From Hydrocarboniphaga daqingensis (GTDB lineage Bacteria; Pseudomonadota; Gammaproteobacteria; Nevskiales; Nevskiaceae): a stretch of DNA of 64,000 nucleotides. Of the stretch, positions 61,347-64,000 are shown piece by piece. The stretch spans positions 426,353 through 490,352 of the forward strand of contig NZ_FQWZ01000003.1 in NCBI RefSeq assembly GCF_900129825.1. The letters run 5' to 3'. Position 1 is the first letter of the stretch. Each line of letters opens with the position of its first letter. The translations under genes were made by a program, and so were the position numbers. The notes beneath the pieces were generated by a model. The model was not told where the DNA came from, ran no database searches, and saw nothing but the letters and a program-made list of their open reading frames with translations.

Positions 61347-62234
61347 ATGCCGATGAACCCGTCTCCTGCTCCGTCGGTGGCCGAACAGCTCGCGCTGTAT
61401 TGGCGCCTGATGCGTTTCGACCGCCCGATCGGCATCTACCTGTTGCTGTGGCCGACGCTGTGGGCCTTGTGGCTGGCAGCTGGCGGACTGCCGCCGTTGC
61501 CGGTGCTGCTGGTGTTTGTGCTCGGCACGGTGCTGATGCGCGCGGCGGGCTGCGTCGTCAACGATCTGGCCGATCGTGATTTCGATCCGCACGTGGCGCG
61601 CACCGCGAGCCGGCCGATCGCCGCAGGCTTGGTGGCGCCGCAGCAGGCGATACGCCTCGCCGTGGTGCTGGCGCTGATCGCCTTCGGCCTGACCGCGTCG
61701 CTACATAACGTGCCGGTGCTGTACTGGTCGGTGCCGGCGGTGGCGATCGCCACGATCTACCCGTTCATGAAGCGCTACATCAGCGTGCCGCAAGCGGTGC
61801 TGGGCCTGGCGTTTTCCTGGGGCATTCCGATGGCGTACCAAGCCGTGCAGCAACGGGTGCCGCTGCTTGAAGCCGGGCTGTTGATGGCGGCGAACTTCTG
61901 TTGGGTGGTGGCATACGACACGTATTACGCGATGGCCGATCGCGATGACGATCTGAAGATTGGCGTCAAATCCAGCGCCATTTTCTTCGGACGCTACGAC
62001 CGCGCAGCGGTGATCGCGCTGCAATTGCTTGCTCTGGGATTGCTGCTGACCGTCGGTCTGTTGCGCGACTTGGCTTGGCCTTACGCGGCGGGCCTTGCCG
62101 CTGCACTGGTCACCGTGCTGCATCAAGCCTGGATTACACGCGACCGGATTCCGGCGGTCTGTTTCCAGGCATTTTTGAGCAACAACCGCTTTGGCGCGCT
62201 GGTGTTCGTCGGCCTGCTGCTGGCGCTGCGCTAG
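61347..62234 (+). CDS. ubiA: 4-hydroxybenzoate octaprenyltransferase UbiA
   Basis: The 295-residue membrane prenyltransferase is in ubiquinone synthesis. The two Asp-rich motifs are 'GCVVNDLADRDFDPHVARTA' (~70) and 'AYDTYYAMADRDDDLKIGVK' (~190). Eight or nine hydrophobic segments and 'LMRFDRPIGIYLLLWPTLWA' at the start match bacterial UbiA. An ATG at 61347 or a second at 61353 could start translation. It sits 33 bases after recG. Confidence 0.95.
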   Translation: MPMNPSPAPSVAEQLALYWRLMRFDRPIGIYLLLWPTLWALWLAAGGLPPLPVLLVFVLGTVLMRAAGCVVNDLADRDFDPHVARTASRPIAAGLVAPQQAIRLAVVLALIAFGLTASLHNVPVLYWSVPAVAIATIYPFMKRYISVPQAVLGLAFSWGIPMAYQAVQQRVPLLEAGLLMAANFCWVVAYDTYYAMADRDDDLKIGVKSSAIFFGRYDRAAVIALQLLALGLLLTVGLLRDLAWPYAAGLAAALVTVLHQAWITRDRIPAVCFQAFLSNNRFGALVFVGLLLALR

Positions 62235-62301
62235 TGGGGCCGCTGCGTCCGCCCCGGCGGGCCGGCCGTACAAGGGTGCATTCCCGACGCTGGAGCTTGC
62301 C

Positions 62302-63165
62302 TTGTACCGTTTGCTAAGCCTGTTGCTGACCGCCGCCTTCGGCGCCACGGGTTGCACGATCCACCAAGGACGCCCCGACGGCCCGGCTCCGCTGCGGATC
62401 GACAGCAGCTACCAGATTCGCCGCGACCAGGTGTTCACGCCGCCGGGCTGGCCCGCGGCGCTGCTGGCCGATGTCTATGTTCCCGAAGGCGAGGGCCCGT
62501 TCCCGGCCGTACTGGTGATTCACGGCGGTGGCTGGGAAAGCGGTGACCGGGCTCAGGTCAAAGGCTTGGCCGAGCGCATCGCGCGCCGTGGCTATGTCGC
62601 GGTGAACACGACCTATCGACTGGCGCCGGGCGCGATCTTTCCGGCGCAGCTGCAGGACGTGCAGCAGGCCGTGTTGTGGATGCGCGCGCAGGCCGCGACC
62701 TACCGGATCGATCCGACCCGCATCGGTGCATTCGGCTATTCGGCCGGTGCCCATTTGGCGGCGCTGCTTGGCGGCATCGGCGAAGCCGGGCCCTTGGGCC
62801 AGCCTGGAGCCGCGATCAAGGCGGTCGTTGCCGGCGGAACGCCGACCGATCTGAGCAAATGGCCAGCCGGCAAGCTGGTGCCGCAGTTCATCGGCGGCAA
62901 CCGCAGCCAGAAGCCGGCCGAATATCGCGCCGCGTCGCCGGTCAGCTACGTCAACGCGGGTGATCCGCCGGTGTTTCTGTACCACGGCGGCGCCGATGCG
63001 CTGGTGCCGATTGACCATGCCGAGGACTATCAGAAGCTGCTCGCTGCGGCCGACGTGCCCAACGAACTGTTCGTGCTGCGCGGACGCGGTCATATCCTGG
63101 CGTTTCTGACCGACGGCCCTGCGGTCGATGCGGCGCTGACGTTCCTCGACCGCCATCTGCGCTGA
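62302..63165 (+). CDS. Alpha/beta-hydrolase (esterase/lipase-like) lipoprotein
   Basis: In the 287-residue product from TTG 62302 the start gives 'YRLLSLLLTAAFGATGCTIH', a lipoprotein signal with Cys near residue 17. TGGAG lies six bases upstream. 'VIHGGGWESGDRAQVK' is the HGGG oxyanion hole of the hormone-sensitive-lipase-like group, 'AFGYSAGAHLAALL' holds the nucleophile Ser147, and 'HGGADALVPIDHAE' with 'GRGHILAFL' supply Asp and His. An upstream start at 62191 would overlap ubiA and lose the signal peptide, so it is rejected. The substrate is unknown. Confidence 0.83.
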   Translation: MYRLLSLLLTAAFGATGCTIHQGRPDGPAPLRIDSSYQIRRDQVFTPPGWPAALLADVYVPEGEGPFPAVLVIHGGGWESGDRAQVKGLAERIARRGYVAVNTTYRLAPGAIFPAQLQDVQQAVLWMRAQAATYRIDPTRIGAFGYSAGAHLAALLGGIGEAGPLGQPGAAIKAVVAGGTPTDLSKWPAGKLVPQFIGGNRSQKPAEYRAASPVSYVNAGDPPVFLYHGGADALVPIDHAEDYQKLLAAADVPNELFVLRGRGHILAFLTDGPAVDAALTFLDRHLR

Positions 63166-63168
63166 GGT

Positions 63169-63188
63169 CCCGGCTCAGGCGAGCCGGG
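63169..63188. terminator. Hairpin between convergent esterase and comF genes
   Basis: Eight-base perfect arms CCCGGCTC and GAGCCGGG with loop AGGC lie at the meeting point of two convergent genes and include the comF stop. No U tract follows on either strand. Confidence 0.45.
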
Positions 63189-63897
63189 TCCGCGCCACCG
63201 CCCAGACTTCGATGTCCACCGCTCCGGCGCGGCGGCAGACCCGCGCCAGCTCGTCGAACGTCGCGCCGGTGGTCATCACATCGTCGACCAGCGCAATCCG
63301 CCGTCCCTGCAGGCTGCCGCGAGCCTCGAACACGCCGCGAAGATTGGCGCGTCGCGCGGCGGCGCTCTGACCGATCTGGTCTCGGCCGCGCCGCCGGCGC
63401 CGTAGCAAGGACTCGTCCATCGGCACGCCGAGTTCCGCCGACAGCACGCGGGTGATCCGCTGAGCCTGGTTATAGCCCCGGCGCATCAGCCGGCTCCAGT
63501 GCAGCGGCACGGGCAACAGGCAGTCCGGCAAGGCCCGGCCGTCGTCGCGCAGCGCTTGCGCCATCAGCTGTGCCAACACGCGGCCGTCGGCGAACCGGGC
63601 CCGGTACTTGAGCCCGAGCAGGCTGGCGTGCACCGGCTCGGCCAGATCGAAGGCGGTCCACGCGCGGTCGAAGCGGGCGGGGCGCTCGCGACAGCGCCGG
63701 CATCGCTGGGCGCCTGCTGAGGGCAGCGCGCAACCGGGGCAGGCTTCCAGGTTCCAGGGCAGATCGCGCCGGCAGCCCGGGCAGCAGCCCTCCACGGTGT
63801 TCACGGCGGCCGCATGTGGTCGCAGGCCGCAGAACAGGCAGCGGGGCGGGGCGATCAGCGCGAGCAGCTGCCGGCAGTTGTCAACTGGATCGATCAT
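63175..63897 (-). CDS. comF: ComF-family phosphoribosyltransferase-like protein
   Basis: The 240-residue product has 'RRIALVDDVMTTGATFDELA', the PRPP-binding loop, plus four Cys pairs near the N terminus ('RCLFCG', 'GCCPGCRRD', 'ACPGCA', 'RCRRCRERP'), as in ComF proteins of natural competence. 'LLPVPLHWSRLMRRGYNQAQ' is the conserved central segment. The ATG at 63897 is preferred; a GTG-like upstream region to 63975 belongs to the leader. It diverges from the gene at 63967, probably bioB. Confidence 0.92.
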   Translation of the reverse strand: MIDPVDNCRQLLALIAPPRCLFCGLRPHAAAVNTVEGCCPGCRRDLPWNLEACPGCALPSAGAQRCRRCRERPARFDRAWTAFDLAEPVHASLLGLKYRARFADGRVLAQLMAQALRDDGRALPDCLLPVPLHWSRLMRRGYNQAQRITRVLSAELGVPMDESLLRRRRRGRDQIGQSAAARRANLRGVFEARGSLQGRRIALVDDVMTTGATFDELARVCRRAGAVDIEVWAVARTRLA

Positions 63898-63966
63898 TCG
63901 CAGGTTGACATCTCCGGTGGCGGCTAAGGACACTGACGGCTTCCCGCGACCCGACCGAAACAGGCC

Positions 63967-64000
63967 ATGACGCAAGCTGCCGCCGCCGACGATATCCGCC
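63967..64000 (+). CDS. Start of a divergent gene, possibly bioB
   Basis: Only 11 codons are present: ATG then 'TQAAAADDIR', with the frame open to the edge. Biotin synthase genes often lie divergently next to comF in this group and many begin with a short Ala/Thr leader followed by '(I)RHDW', so bioB is a reasonable guess. Too little sequence is available to exclude other genes. Confidence 0.3.
   Translation, partial: MTQAAAADDIR

Noticed and set aside
1-64000. CRISPR arrays, tRNA and rRNA genes, prophage
   Set aside because: No regular spaced repeats, no tRNA-like cloverleaf and no phage structural genes were seen on reading through both strands.

Overview
The window is chromosomal DNA from a high-GC gammaproteobacterium. 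The housekeeping order miaB-ybeZ-ybeY-corC, plus recG-ubiA and comF divergent from a probable bioB start, fits the Gammaproteobacteria. A Nevskiales/Xanthomonadales-like host is my best guess, but it is inference only. No tRNA, rRNA or CRISPR array was seen.

Region 1 (1-19,309) is the first part of a large glycan locus. On the + strand: a partial sulfotransferase, a tandem pair of unknown proteins and two sulfotransferase-like genes. On the - strand: an alpha/beta hydrolase, two tandem GT2 glycosyltransferases and three sulfotransferases. Back on the + strand: a secreted protein, a 1423-residue fusion of a capsule-synthesis-like domain with a GT-B glycosyltransferase, and another GT2 enzyme.

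Region 2 (about 19,310-30,750) is visibly AT-richer and looks acquired. It holds a uracil-DNA-glycosylase-fold protein, a hexapeptide-repeat transferase and a graveyard at 21,380-24,260: IS3-type transposase remnants, a dead methyltransferase gene, a tyrosine-recombinase remnant and an inactivated 1.2 kb IS. A - strand operon follows, with a WbsX/GT4 fusion of 1105 residues, a GT2, two unknown proteins and an Stf0-like sulfotransferase.

Region 3 (30,792-41,043) returns to high GC. It has three closely related sulfotransferases, two tandem GT2-GT4 gene pairs each joined by an ATGA overlap, and one more GT2. In total the locus has ten sulfotransferase-like genes and about ten glycosyltransferase genes, which suggests a heavily sulfated surface or secreted glycan. 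No PAPS-forming enzymes and no polymerase or exporter genes (Wzx/Wzy/ABC) lie in the window, so those must be elsewhere.

Region 4 (41,113-64,000) is ordinary chromosome: tRNA modification and ribosome maturation genes with a DUF4105/Lnb-like gene after corC, an enoyl-CoA hydratase, a YjbH-like outer-membrane protein and an Ala-rich lipoprotein, PhzF, an alkyltransferase-like protein, an M13 peptidase, YhhN, MsrB, a glutamine amidotransferase, a MurG-like glycosyltransferase, TerC, RidA, RecG, UbiA, an esterase lipoprotein and ComF. A possible small RNA with C-rich loops lies at 51,791-51,890 on the - strand.
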